From: Bacillota bacterium
GTDB taxonomy: Bacteria > Bacillota > Clostridia > Oscillospirales > Oscillospiraceae
Direction: 5' to 3'
Assembly: GCA_028719885.1 (NCBI GenBank)
Contig: JAQYLT010000030.1
Coordinates: forward strand, 18,074-82,073
Length of the DNA: 64,000 nucleotides
The first letter of the stretch is position 1; each line of letters starts with the position of its first letter. A program made the translations under genes and the position numbers. Below the pieces are notes generated by a model. That model saw only the letters and a program-made list of their open reading frames with translations. It had not been told where the DNA came from and ran no database searches. This document shows positions 9,871 through 19,957 of this stretch, one piece after another.

Positions 9871-10506
9871 ATGATTACTTTGATGCATCTTCCCATTCGC
9901 CGGGGCAACGCTCCCCTGCGGATCGCCCACGGCCACTTTGCCACCAACCATTCCCACATCAACTATTTCGTGGATATTACTTACCAGAAGACCCGGCTCA
10001 GCGAAGCCAAGGACAGCGCCCACCAGCTTGTCTCCAATTTCGTCAACGACACCCCGGTGGACACCATCCTCTGCCTGGATGGCACCTCTGTTCTCGGCAC
10101 CTGCGTGGCGGAGGAGCTGACCAAAAGCGGCTTCCGCACCATCAACGCCCACCAGACCATCTATATTCTGGAGCCGGAATACAACTCCAACTCCCAGATC
10201 ATCTTCCGGGACAATAACGTGAGCATGATTCACGGCAAGAACGTTCTGGTGCTCATGGCATCGGTGACCACCGGCTTCACAGCCAAGCAGGCGCTCCAGG
10301 CCATCAGCTACTACGGCGGCAATGTGGCTGGCGTGGCTGCCATCTACTCCGCCGTGGACGAGGTGGAGGGTCACCCCATCCGCTCCGTGTATACCATCAA
10401 CGATCTGCCCGGCTACGCCAGCTACGACTACCGGGACTGCCCCTACTGCAAGGAGGGCAAGAAGATCGACGCGCTGGTGAACAGCTACGGCTATTCCCAG
10501 CTGTGA
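9871..10506 (+). CDS. Phosphoribosyltransferase-like protein
   Basis: MITLMHLPIRRGNAPLRIAHGHFATNHSHINYFVDITYQKTR...; VLVLMASVTTGFTAKQALQAISYYGG resembles the PRPP loop region. Confidence 0.7.
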   Translation: MITLMHLPIRRGNAPLRIAHGHFATNHSHINYFVDITYQKTRLSEAKDSAHQLVSNFVNDTPVDTILCLDGTSVLGTCVAEELTKSGFRTINAHQTIYILEPEYNSNSQIIFRDNNVSMIHGKNVLVLMASVTTGFTAKQALQAISYYGGNVAGVAAIYSAVDEVEGHPIRSVYTINDLPGYASYDYRDCPYCKEGKKIDALVNSYGYSQL

Positions 10507-10579
10507 TGACCTTATCATGTCTTTATGGGGCAGCGAAAGCTGCCCCATATCATTCTAATAGAAATTCGCATGTGCACAT

Positions 10580-10912
10580 GTGGTACTATTAAGGAGGAAT
10601 AAAAACACGAAGCTGGTTCTTGAATTCGACATAGATGCGGATATTATAGAAGTTCCACAGTATGTTATAAATAATAGAGAGCTTCTACAAAAACGCTTCT
10701 GCAAATGGCTGTACAGTTCCCAGTCCAAGCATAAATATCGGATTAAGATGCAAGATAGCAGTGGAAAAACTTACACGGGAGTAAGATATCGTAGTGATGC
10801 GTTTGTGGAATGGTTGAATAAAAGTGTTTTAGCGGATACACCAGAAAAGGCATGTATCTTCAAAGAACATGCACTAGAATATTCTGCCAGCCTTCCAAAA
10901 CTACAGTTTTGA
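10580..10912 (+). CDS. Hypothetical protein (possibly decaying; see findings)
   Basis: 110-aa ORF with GTG start; best ribosome-binding site AAGGAGG is spaced for an ACG codon at 10607. Confidence 0.5.
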   Translation: MVLLRRNKNTKLVLEFDIDADIIEVPQYVINNRELLQKRFCKWLYSSQSKHKYRIKMQDSSGKTYTGVRYRSDAFVEWLNKSVLADTPEKACIFKEHALEYSASLPKLQF

Positions 10913-11096
10913 AAAACTGCAATTCTGGTGTAATTTACGCATGACATTCGGTGCCTGCTATCTAAAAAGCTGAATCAACTTAATTCGTCATAATGGTTTT
11001 TACTGTAAGGGTATATGGATGTCCGCAGATGGGACACGTCAACAATTATCTGACGGCATTCCGTACATCAACAAATAGTAAAAGGGGGAGGCTCAT

Positions 11097-11718
11097 ATGG
11101 AATTATTTCTATTGGATTATCCTGAAAAAGTCATAGTGTATGAGCGGAAAGGCTTTTTTTGATAAAGCGGCGGAGTTATGCTATCAGCGCTGGAAAAGCT
11201 GCCCTTCCAATCTAGCTTACTTGGTATCCGCAGGTGCACAGATGTGGTACACATCATACCTGATCGATGTGAATAAGGGAGACCCCAATCCCGTTGCGGC
11301 TTCCTTTCCAGACCAGGATGTGATTTTGTTATGGCTGGAAGAGATAACACAGTATGGGTTTGACAATTTTTCCAATTTAACAGGATTCAATGTAATCTTT
11401 GGATATATGGCAAGGACGCTCCCGGATCAGTTCGGGGATTATCTTTGGTGGTATGATAAGGGTAACGCTATGATACAAAAAGCGTACCACGATGCACCGG
11501 AAAATCTGATTGCAAAAGCGATGTACTACAGTTCGATTGATGATAAAGCATACCGTGCCGTTTGCACAAAGATTTGGGAGCGTATAACCCCAGCCCAGTG
11601 GGGGAAGAGCGAGGTTCAACAGTACTTCTTTCGGATTTTGTGCGGAATTATCGCTTATCCAGGGGCGTATGAGGTTAAAAAAATTTGTCCTGATGATTCG
11701 TGCGTGAATTACGATTAA
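11097..11718 (+). pseudogene. Hypothetical protein gene with apparent +1T frameshift
   Basis: ATG at 11097 behind GGGGGAGG gives MELFLLDYPEKVIVYERKGFF then stops; +1 frame continues DKAAELCYQRWKSCPSNLAYLVSAG... to 11718. Junction is a 7-T run (11154-11160). Confidence 0.65.
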
Positions 11719-11940
11719 ATCAGGATTATGCGGAGGGCCATGGGAGGAAACTCCCATGTACTTTTTACCAAAAGCCTAGCTCTCCGCAGTAACTGGAATC
11801 GGTCAAATCCCCCAATATCCCAAGGCAGCCTATTTTCAGCGCCATTAAGCACATTGTAGAAAGCACTCCACCCCGCTTCGACAGATTTTGTTGCAATTTC
11901 CGATTTTACTTTTTTCGGCTTTGGGCTGTCCAAAATCGCC

Positions 11941-11969
11941 TTGACTTCATTTTCCCGCCATGGTATAAT
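11941..11969 (+). promoter_or_regulatory. pyr operon promoter
   Basis: TTGACT-N17-TATAAT. Confidence 0.8.
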
Positions 11970-12011
11970 TTACTGAAATGCGGCGCTTCCTCCGAAAGCG
12001 CAGCTGGGTCT

Positions 12012-12037
12012 TGCCGCATTCCGGCAGGGCTTTTTTT
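12012..12037 (+). terminator. Leader terminator (attenuator candidate) upstream of pyrC
   Basis: TGCCG-CATTC-CGGCA, GGGC, then T7; upstream AATGCGGC (11977-11984) can pair with GCCGCATT (12013-12020). Confidence 0.55.
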
Positions 12038-12069
12038 CTGGACATTTTCCAATCCGAAAGGAGACCGTT

Positions 12070-13284
12070 ATGACTGATCGTATCAAGGCAAAGGTGATTT
12101 CCCCTTCCCTGGATGCTTCTTTCTCTCAGGGCCTTGTTTCCTTTTTTTGCGGCGGCGAGCTTGGAGCTTTCAATTCTCCGGAGTTCGCCGTTTTTCCCGG
12201 TTTCTGTGATGTGCATGTGCATTTCAGAGAGCCGGGATTTTCTTATAAGGAGACCATTGCCTCCGGCAGCCGGGCGGCAGCCCGGGGCGGCTACACCGAC
12301 GTATGCACCATGCCCAACCTAAACCCCGTGCCCGACTCTGCCGAGCATCTGCGCCGGCAGCAGGAGCTGATTGGCCGGGATGCCTGCATCCATGTCCATC
12401 CCTACGGCGCCATCACCGTCGGCCAAAAGGGAGAGCAGCTGGCAGACCTGGCGGCCATGGCCGGAAGCTGCATCGCCTTCTCCGACGACGGCCGGGGCGT
12501 TCAAAGCGACGAGCTGATGCGCCGGGCCATGGAGGAAGCAAAGCGACTGGGCAAAATGATCGTGGCCCACTGCGAGGTCAACGAGCTGCTGAAAGGCGGC
12601 TACATCCACGACGGGGAATACGCACGGCTTCACGGCCATAAGGGCATCTGCTCCGAGAGTGAATGGAGGCAGATTGCCCGGGATTTGGAGCTGGTGAAAC
12701 AGATTGGCTGCGCCTATCATGTGTGCCACATCTCCACCAAGGAGAGTGTGGACATCATCCGCAAGGCCAAGAAAGAGGGCGTGAACGTCACCTGCGAAAC
12801 CGGGCCCCACTACCTGATTCTGGACGACAGCTGCCTGCGGGAGGACGGACGCTTCAAGATGAATCCCCCCCTGCGGAGCAAGGAGGACCGGCAGGCTCTT
12901 GTGGAGGGTATTCTGGACGGTACCATCGACATGATCGCCACCGACCACGCCCCCCACAGCGCCGAGGAAAAGAGCAAGGGTCTGCAAAAAAGCGCCTTTG
13001 GCATTGTGGGCATTGAAACCGCCTTTCCCCTGCTCTACACCTATCTGGTAAAGCCCGGCGTGCTCAGCCTGGAGCGGCTGGTGGAGCTGCTCACCGTGAA
13101 TCCCCGCAGACGCTTCGGCATTGAAAGCAATGGCGCTTTCACCTTGTGGGATTTGAACGCCGTGTCCAAAATTGATCCCTCGGAATTCCTTTCCATGGGC
13201 AAATCCACCCCGTTCACCGGCTGGGAAATCAGCGGCAAGTGCATCGCCACCGTGTGCGACGGAAAAATCGTTTACAAAGCGTAA
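12070..13284 (+). CDS. pyrC: Dihydroorotase
   Basis: FCDVHVHFREPGF, CTMPNLNPVPDS, ATDHAPHSAEEK motifs. Confidence 0.95.
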   Translation: MTDRIKAKVISPSLDASFSQGLVSFFCGGELGAFNSPEFAVFPGFCDVHVHFREPGFSYKETIASGSRAAARGGYTDVCTMPNLNPVPDSAEHLRRQQELIGRDACIHVHPYGAITVGQKGEQLADLAAMAGSCIAFSDDGRGVQSDELMRRAMEEAKRLGKMIVAHCEVNELLKGGYIHDGEYARLHGHKGICSESEWRQIARDLELVKQIGCAYHVCHISTKESVDIIRKAKKEGVNVTCETGPHYLILDDSCLREDGRFKMNPPLRSKEDRQALVEGILDGTIDMIATDHAPHSAEEKSKGLQKSAFGIVGIETAFPLLYTYLVKPGVLSLERLVELLTVNPRRRFGIESNGAFTLWDLNAVSKIDPSEFLSMGKSTPFTGWEISGKCIATVCDGKIVYKA

Positions 13285-13331
13285 GATCTTTCTACCATTA
13301 ACATGCAGATTTACAAGGAGGTAAATTTCTA

Positions 13332-16300
13332 ATGGCAAAGAGAACGGACATCAAAAAGGTACTGATCATCGGCTCCGGTCCCATCGTGATCGGGCAGGCG
13401 GCAGAATTCGACTACGCAGGCACCCAGGCCTGCCTGGCCCTGAAAGAAGAGGGCTACGAGGTCATTCTGGCCAACTCCAACCCCGCCACCATCATGACCG
13501 ACACCACCATTGCCGACAAGGTGTACATGGAGCCCCTGACCCTGGAATATGTGGCAAAAATCATCCGCTATGAGCGGCCCGACGCCATCGTCCCCGGCAT
13601 TGGCGGCCAGACGGGACTGAACCTGGCCATGCAGCTGGAAAAGAAAGGCATCCTGAAGGAGTGCCGGGTGGAGCTGCTGGGCACCAGCTTCTCCTCCATC
13701 GAGCGGGCCGAGGACCGGGAGCTGTTCAAGGAAATGTGCCAGTCCATCGGCGAGCCGGTGATTCCCTCCGAAATCACCTACTCCCTGGAGGAAGCCAAGG
13801 AAGCCGCCCAACGCATCGGCTATCCCGTGGTGCTCCGGCCTGCCTTCACCCTGGGCGGCACCGGCGGCGGCTTTGCCTACAACGAGGAAGAGCTGATTGA
13901 GGTGGGTCTGAACGCCTTCAACCTCTCCCCAGTTCACCAGGTACTGATTGAGAAGTCCGTCAAGGGCTACAAGGAGATCGAATTCGAGGTCATGCGGGAC
14001 TCCAACGACCACGCCATCACCATCTGCGGCATGGAGAACATCGATCCCGTGGGCGTCCACACTGGCGACAGCCTGGTGGTGGCCCCCATCATGACCCTTA
14101 GCGATCACGACCTGAAAATGCTCAACGACTCTGCCATTAAGATCATCCGGGAGCTGAAAATCGAAGGCGGCTGCAACGTGCAGTTTGCCCTGAATCCCAA
14201 TTCCTCCGAGTATTTCCTGATTGAGGTCAACCCCCGGGTGTCCCGTTCCTCCGCCCTGGCCTCCAAGGCCTCCGGCTACCCCATCGCCCGGGTCACCGCC
14301 AAGATCGCCATGGGCATGGCTCTGGAGGACATCAAGATCGCCAACACCACCGCCGCTTTCGAGCCCCGCCTGGACTATGTGGTGGCCAAACTGCCCCGGT
14401 TCCCCTTTGACAAATTCACCTCCGCTCCCAACACCCTGGGCACCCAGATGAAGGCCACCGGCGAGGTGATGGGCATCGGCTCCAACCTGGAGGAATGCCT
14501 GCTGAAATCCGTCCGTTCCCTGGAAAACGGCGCTTACCACTTCTATCTGGCCAAATTTGACGACATGCCCACGGAGGAAATGCTCCGCTACATCAGCGTG
14601 TTCCGGGATGACAATTTCTTTGCCATCGCGGAGCTCCTCTACCGGGGTGTCACCGTGGAGGAGATTGCAAGAATCACCCAGATCACCCCATTCTTCCTGG
14701 AGGCCATGGAGCACATCATCGATATGGAGCACAAGCTCTCCGCCAATGTGGGCAGCCTGGAGGTGCTGATGGAGGCCAAGCGCATGGGCTTCAGCGACCG
14801 CTACATCGCCCGGCTGTGGAAGCAGCAGGAGATGGAAGTCTGGAACTTGCGCCAGAAAGAAAACATCTTCCCCGTATTCCGCATGGTGGACACCTGCCAC
14901 ACCGGGGCCTACATCCCCTACTTCTATTCCAGCTACACTGGCAAAAATGATTCCATCCTCACGGATAAGAAAAAGATCGTGGTGCTGGGCGCAGGTCCCA
15001 TCCGCATCGGTCAGGGCGTGGAGTTCGACTACTCCACCGTCCATGCGGTGAACACCATCCGGCAGATGGGCTATGAAGCCATCATCATCAACAACAACCC
15101 GGCGACCGTCTCCACCGACTACACCACCGCCGACAAGCTGTACTTCGAGCCCCTGACCCCCGAGGATGTGATGAACATCATCGTATATGAAAAGCCCGAG
15201 GGCGTGATTGCCACCCTGGGCGGCCAGACCGCCATCAACCTGGCTCAGCCGCTCATGGAGCGTGGGGTGAAGATCATCGGCACCGACTGCGCCGCCATCG
15301 ACAAGGCGGAAAACCGGGATCTCTTTGAAAAGCTGCTGGAAGAGCTGCAAATCCCCCAGCCCGAGGGCAAGGCCGTGACGAAGATCGAGGACGGCATTGC
15401 CGCCGCTGCCAAGATTGGCTATCCCGTATTGGTGCGTCCCAGCTTCGTGCTGGGCGGCCGGGCCATGCAGATCGTGTCCAACGAGGCCCAGCTGGTGCAG
15501 TACCTGAAAACCGCTGTGGAAATCGATGCGGACAAGCCCGTGCTGGTGGACAAATACATCCAGGGCCGGGAGGTGGAGATCGACGCCATCTGCGACGGCC
15601 ACGATGTGTTCGTTCCCGGCATCATGGAGCTGGTGGAGCGCACCGGTGTCCACTCCGGCGACTCCATCTCCGTCTACCCCACTTTCTCCATCTCCGACAA
15701 GGTCAAGGGCATCATTCTGCAGTACGCCAAGAAGCTGGGCCTGGGCATCGGCATCGTGGGTCTCTTTAACGTCCAGTTCATCGTGGACAAGAACGACAAG
15801 GTTTACATCATCGAGGTGAATCCCCGCTCCTCCCGCACCGTGCCGTTCCTGAGCAAGGCCACCGGCTTCTCCCTGGCGGACATCGCCACCCAGGTGATTC
15901 TGGGCAAATCTCTGAAAGAGCAGGGCATCTTCCACATCTATCCGGAAGAGAAGCAGCGCTGGTACGCCAAGGCGCCTGTGTTCTCCTTTAACAAGATTCG
16001 GGGTCTGGATGCCTACCTGTCCCCGGAGATGAAGTCCACCGGCGAGGCCATCGGCTACGACCGCACCCTGACCCGTGCCCTGTACAAGGCGCTCCAGGCC
16101 TCCGGCATGAAGCTGCAGAACTACGGCACCGTGTTCGCCACCATTGCCAAGGGGGACAAGGAGGAGGCCCTGCCCCTGATCAGGCGGTTCTATCAGCTGG
16201 GCTTCAACATTGAGGCCACCCCCGGCACCGCCGAGTTCCTGAAAAAGCACGGCATCCGCACCCACACCCTGAAAAAAATCAGCGAGGACCCCAACGAGAT

Positions 16301-16499
16301 TCCCGATGCCCTGCGCCAGGGGCACATCGCCTACGTGATCAACACCCGCACCCCCGGCGCCGACGAAAAGGACGGCATCACCATCCGGCAGATCTCCACC
16401 GAGTACAATGTGAACATCTTCACCTCTCTGGACACCGTAAAGGTGCTGCTGGATGTGCTGGAGGAAATCACCCTGACCATTTCCACCATTGATGCCTAA
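13332..16499 (+). CDS. carB: Carbamoyl-phosphate synthase large subunit
   Basis: 1055 aa with duplicated ATP-grasp halves (GSGPIVIGQAAEFDYAGTQAC; GAGPIRIGQGVEFDYSTVHA). Confidence 0.97.
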   Translation: MAKRTDIKKVLIIGSGPIVIGQAAEFDYAGTQACLALKEEGYEVILANSNPATIMTDTTIADKVYMEPLTLEYVAKIIRYERPDAIVPGIGGQTGLNLAMQLEKKGILKECRVELLGTSFSSIERAEDRELFKEMCQSIGEPVIPSEITYSLEEAKEAAQRIGYPVVLRPAFTLGGTGGGFAYNEEELIEVGLNAFNLSPVHQVLIEKSVKGYKEIEFEVMRDSNDHAITICGMENIDPVGVHTGDSLVVAPIMTLSDHDLKMLNDSAIKIIRELKIEGGCNVQFALNPNSSEYFLIEVNPRVSRSSALASKASGYPIARVTAKIAMGMALEDIKIANTTAAFEPRLDYVVAKLPRFPFDKFTSAPNTLGTQMKATGEVMGIGSNLEECLLKSVRSLENGAYHFYLAKFDDMPTEEMLRYISVFRDDNFFAIAELLYRGVTVEEIARITQITPFFLEAMEHIIDMEHKLSANVGSLEVLMEAKRMGFSDRYIARLWKQQEMEVWNLRQKENIFPVFRMVDTCHTGAYIPYFYSSYTGKNDSILTDKKKIVVLGAGPIRIGQGVEFDYSTVHAVNTIRQMGYEAIIINNNPATVSTDYTTADKLYFEPLTPEDVMNIIVYEKPEGVIATLGGQTAINLAQPLMERGVKIIGTDCAAIDKAENRDLFEKLLEELQIPQPEGKAVTKIEDGIAAAAKIGYPVLVRPSFVLGGRAMQIVSNEAQLVQYLKTAVEIDADKPVLVDKYIQGREVEIDAICDGHDVFVPGIMELVERTGVHSGDSISVYPTFSISDKVKGIILQYAKKLGLGIGIVGLFNVQFIVDKNDKVYIIEVNPRSSRTVPFLSKATGFSLADIATQVILGKSLKEQGIFHIYPEEKQRWYAKAPVFSFNKIRGLDAYLSPEMKSTGEAIGYDRTLTRALYKALQASGMKLQNYGTVFATIAKGDKEEALPLIRRFYQLGFNIEATPGTAEFLKKHGIRTHTLKKISEDPNEIPDALRQGHIAYVINTRTPGADEKDGITIRQISTEYNVNIFTSLDTVKVLLDVLEEITLTISTIDA

Positions 16500-16523
16500 T
16501 GAAGTTCCCCCAAGGGAGGTACT

Positions 16524-17255
16524 ATGAAACAGGTCATTTTTGAAATCAGCTCCAACCAAGCCCTCACCCGGGATGTTTACAGGATGGTGCTCCGGGGGGA
16601 TACCTCCGGCATCACCAATCCCGGGCAGTTTGTGGAGATTGCCCTGCCGGGGAAATTTCTCCGGCGGCCCATCTCCGTCAACGACTGGGATGCAGACAGT
16701 CTGGCCCTCATCTACAAGGTGGTGGGTCAGGGCACCGAGCAAATGGCCCAGCTGCCTGTGGGCACCAAGCTGGATGTGCTCACCGGTCTGGGCAACGGCT
16801 ATGACACGGCCCGCAGTGGGGATAAGCCCGTGCTGGTGGGCGGCGGCGTGGGGGTGCCCCCGCTGTATGCCCTGTGCAAAAAGCTGCTGGCTGAGGGGAA
16901 GCATCCCAGTGTGGTTCTGGGCTTCAACAAAGAAAGTGAAATCTTCCTGAAAGAGAAATTCGAGGCGCTGGGAGTTCCCGTATCCATTGCCACCGCCGAC
17001 GGCAGCGTGGGAACCAAGGGCTTTGTCACCGATGTGCTGAGAGGCCTGGATTACTCCTATTTCTACGCCTGCGGCCCCATGCCCATGTTCCGGGCCATGG
17101 AGCAGGTTGTAAAAACCTCCGGCGAATACAGCTTTGAAGAGCGGATGGGCTGCGGCTTCGGCGCCTGCATGGGCTGCTCCATCCAGACAAAGAGCGGAGC
17201 GAAGCGGGTGTGCAAGGATGGCCCCGTCTTTATCCGGGAGGAGGTATTCGGATGA
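16524..17255 (+). CDS. pyrK: Dihydroorotate dehydrogenase electron-transfer subunit
   Basis: NPGQFVEIALPGKFLRRPISV and [2Fe-2S] ligands MGCGFGACMGCSIQT...KRVCKDGPVF. Confidence 0.95.
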   Translation: MKQVIFEISSNQALTRDVYRMVLRGDTSGITNPGQFVEIALPGKFLRRPISVNDWDADSLALIYKVVGQGTEQMAQLPVGTKLDVLTGLGNGYDTARSGDKPVLVGGGVGVPPLYALCKKLLAEGKHPSVVLGFNKESEIFLKEKFEALGVPVSIATADGSVGTKGFVTDVLRGLDYSYFYACGPMPMFRAMEQVVKTSGEYSFEERMGCGFGACMGCSIQTKSGAKRVCKDGPVFIREEVFG

Positions 17256-18160
17256 ACACCAAAGTGAATCTGTGCGGAATTGAGCTGGACAATCCGGTGA
17301 TTCCCGCCTCCGGCACCTTTGGCTTCGGCTACGAATTCGCGGAGCTCTACGATATCAACGAGCTGGGCACCTTCTCCTTTAAGGGCACCACGAAAGAAGC
17401 CCGCTTCGGCAACCCCACCCCCCGCATTGCCGAGTGCCCCAATGGCATGATCAACGCCGTGGGCCTGCAAAATCCCGGGGTGGAAAATGTCATCTCCCGG
17501 GAGCTGCCCAAGCTGAAAGAATGCTTCCACAAGCCGGTGATGGCCAATGTCTCCGGCTTCAGCGTGGAGGACTACGCCTACACCTGTCAGAGGCTGGATG
17601 CCCAGGACCAGGTGGGCTGGCTGGAGGTAAACGTCAGCTGCCCCAATGTCCACGGCGGCGGCATGAGCTTCGGCACCCAGCCGGAGGCAGCGGCTGAGGT
17701 CACAAGAGCCGTCAAGGCCGTGACCAAAAAGCCGGTCATCATCAAGCTCTCCCCCAATGTGACGGATATCGTATCCATCGCCAAGGCCTGCGAGGACGCG
17801 GGGGCCGATGGCATCAGCCTGATCAACACCATGCTGGGTATGCGAATCGATCTGCGGCGCAAAAAGCCGGTCATCGCCAACACCATGGGCGGCTACTCCG
17901 GCCCCGGCATCTTCCCGGTGGCACTGCGGATGGTGTACCAGGTGTCGAAGGCAGTATCCGTTCCCGTCATCGGCATGGGCGGCGTGAGCAGCGCCGAGGA
18001 TGTGATTGAGATGATGCTGGCGGGAGCCACCGCCGTGGAAATCGGCGCGGCGAATCTCGTCAATCCCTTTGCCAGCCGGGACATTGTGAGGCAGCTGCCC
18101 CAGACCATGAACAAATACGGAATTGAAAAATTAACTGATATCATAGGAGGCGCACACTAA
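17252..18160 (+). CDS. pyrD: Dihydroorotate dehydrogenase B catalytic subunit
   Basis: [26 protein letters not shown]..., [17 protein letters not shown]. Confidence 0.96.
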   Translation: MNTKVNLCGIELDNPVIPASGTFGFGYEFAELYDINELGTFSFKGTTKEARFGNPTPRIAECPNGMINAVGLQNPGVENVISRELPKLKECFHKPVMANVSGFSVEDYAYTCQRLDAQDQVGWLEVNVSCPNVHGGGMSFGTQPEAAAEVTRAVKAVTKKPVIIKLSPNVTDIVSIAKACEDAGADGISLINTMLGMRIDLRRKKPVIANTMGGYSGPGIFPVALRMVYQVSKAVSVPVIGMGGVSSAEDVIEMMLAGATAVEIGAANLVNPFASRDIVRQLPQTMNKYGIEKLTDIIGGAH

Positions 18161-18858
18161 TGGGTAAAGATGTGATTGTAGCCTGCGACTTTTCCAGCGC
18201 AGAGCAGGTATTTTCTTTCCTGGACAAGTTCCAGGGCAAGAAGCCTTTCGTGAAGATCGGCATGGAGCTGTATTACGCCGAGGGTCCCGCCATTGTGAAA
18301 GAAATCAAGGCCCGGGGCCACAAGATTTTCCTGGACCTGAAGCTCCACGACATTCCCAACACCGTGAAGAAGGCCATGGCCGTGCTGAGTAATCTGGATG
18401 TTGACATCTGCAACCTCCACGCCGCAGGAACCACCGCCATGATGAAGGCCGCTCTGGAGGGTCTGACCCGGGCCGACGGCAGCCGTCCCCTGCTGATTGC
18501 CGTGACCCAGCTCACTTCCACCGACCAGGCCGCCATGGAGAATGACCTGATGATTCACGCCCCCATTGACGAAGTGGTGATGCACTACGCCGAGACCGCC
18601 AAGAACGCCGGTCTGGACGGCATTGTCTGCTCCCCCCTGGAGGCCGGAAAGGTGCATGAGCGCTGCGGCAAGGATTTCCTGACCGTCACCCCCGGCGTGC
18701 GCTTTGCCGATGGGGATGTGGGCGATCAGAAGCGGGTCATGACCCCCGCCGCCGCCAAGGAAATCGGCTCTGACTACATTGTGGTGGGCCGGCCCATCAC
18801 CGCCGCTGCCGATCCCGTGGCCGCTTATGAGCGGTGCGTGGCGGAATTCTGCGATTAA
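18160..18858 (+). CDS. pyrF: Orotidine 5'-phosphate decarboxylase
   Basis: [36 protein letters not shown]. Confidence 0.96.
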   Translation: MGKDVIVACDFSSAEQVFSFLDKFQGKKPFVKIGMELYYAEGPAIVKEIKARGHKIFLDLKLHDIPNTVKKAMAVLSNLDVDICNLHAAGTTAMMKAALEGLTRADGSRPLLIAVTQLTSTDQAAMENDLMIHAPIDEVVMHYAETAKNAGLDGIVCSPLEAGKVHERCGKDFLTVTPGVRFADGDVGDQKRVMTPAAAKEIGSDYIVVGRPITAAADPVAAYERCVAEFCD

Positions 18859-18871
18859 AGAAAGAAATCCG

Positions 18872-19259
18872 AAAATTGGAATTTGTCAGGATGTTTCGTA
18901 GGGAATGCATTCATGCATTCCGAAAGGTAAGGATTTTGGGGCAGTACGTTGAATGGTAGCAGGTTGGACGAAACTGTAGGGAATGGGCTTGCTCATTCCG
19001 ACTGCGTTAGCAGCTTTTTCCCCACAAACAGTTCTGTAATGGCCTGGCTTTTATGACGATTCCACCAGATTCAAAAATAAAAGCGGTTTCGGGGTGCGGC
19101 TCCGCCGACGGAATGAGCAAGCCCATTCCCTACGGGCGATGCGCGACTTTGTACCATTCATCGAACTGCAGTGATGATCGGAGGCTTCGGAACGGATAAA
19201 TCCGTTCCCTACGCACACACTGGAAGGAGTCCCATTCAATCCACCAAATTCCAATTTTT
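18872..19259. repeat. Modular TIR repeat, copy A (pyrF-pyrE gap)
   Basis: Ends AAAATTGGAATTTG / inverted CAAATTCCAATTTTT; contains GGAATGCATTCATGCATTCC, a pair of GTAGGGAATGGGCTTGCTCATTCCG boxes in opposite orientation, and GGAACGGATAAATCCGTTCCCTACG. Confidence 0.85.
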
Positions 19260-19300
19260 GAAGCAATCCAACAGAAATACAAACAAAAGGAGATTGGATT

Positions 19301-19957
19301 ATGGAAAGCTACAAGCGCGAGTTTATTCAGTTTCTGGAAAAGGCCGGGGTGCTGAAATTCGGTGATTTCACCGCCAAATCCGGTCGGAAGATTCCCTATT
19401 TCATCAACGCCGGAATGATCAAAACCGGTGAGGAAATCGCCACCCTGGGCGAGTTCTATGCCCGGGCCTACCAGGAAAAGCTGGGAAAGAAGCAGGCCGT
19501 GCTCTATGGGCCCGCCTACAAGGGCATCTCCATAGCGGTCTCCGCCGCCGTGGCTCTGAGCAAAAACGGGCTGAACGTGCCTTTCTTCTTCAACCGGAAA
19601 GAAGTGAAAGACCATGGCGAGGGCGGCGTATTCGTTGGCTATGTGCCCCAGCCCGGTGAGGAAGTGGTAATTGTGGAGGACGTGATTACCGCCGGCACCG
19701 CCATCCGGGAGAGCCTGGAAATCCTCAGCGGACTTCCAGGCGTGAAGGTCGCCGCCACCTTTATCATGGTGGACCGGAAAGAGCGCGGCCGGGGTGAGAA
19801 ACTGGCCATGCAGGAGGTTGAAGAGGAATTCGGCTTCCCTGTCTACTCCGTGGTGGATGTGTATGACATCATCGAATACCTGGAAGAGAACCCCGCCAAC
19901 GCAGAAAATGTGGCCCGGATCAAGAACTACCTGGCCGTGAACGGAGCAAAAGCATGA
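19301..19957 (+). CDS. pyrE: Orotate phosphoribosyltransferase
   Basis: [36 protein letters not shown]. Confidence 0.96.
   Translation: MESYKREFIQFLEKAGVLKFGDFTAKSGRKIPYFINAGMIKTGEEIATLGEFYARAYQEKLGKKQAVLYGPAYKGISIAVSAAVALSKNGLNVPFFFNRKEVKDHGEGGVFVGYVPQPGEEVVIVEDVITAGTAIRESLEILSGLPGVKVAATFIMVDRKERGRGEKLAMQEVEEEFGFPVYSVVDVYDIIEYLEENPANAENVARIKNYLAVNGAKA

Noticed and set aside
13329-16904. 1191-aa minus-strand ORF opposite carB
   Set aside because: Antisense shadow ORF of a GC-rich coding region; low-complexity translation, no recognisable domain, and carB/pyrK on the plus strand are unambiguous.
18885-19225. Possible CRISPR array (several short palindromic units)
   Set aside because: Units differ in sequence, spacing is irregular and orientation alternates; no cas genes. 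Better explained by the modular repeat family.
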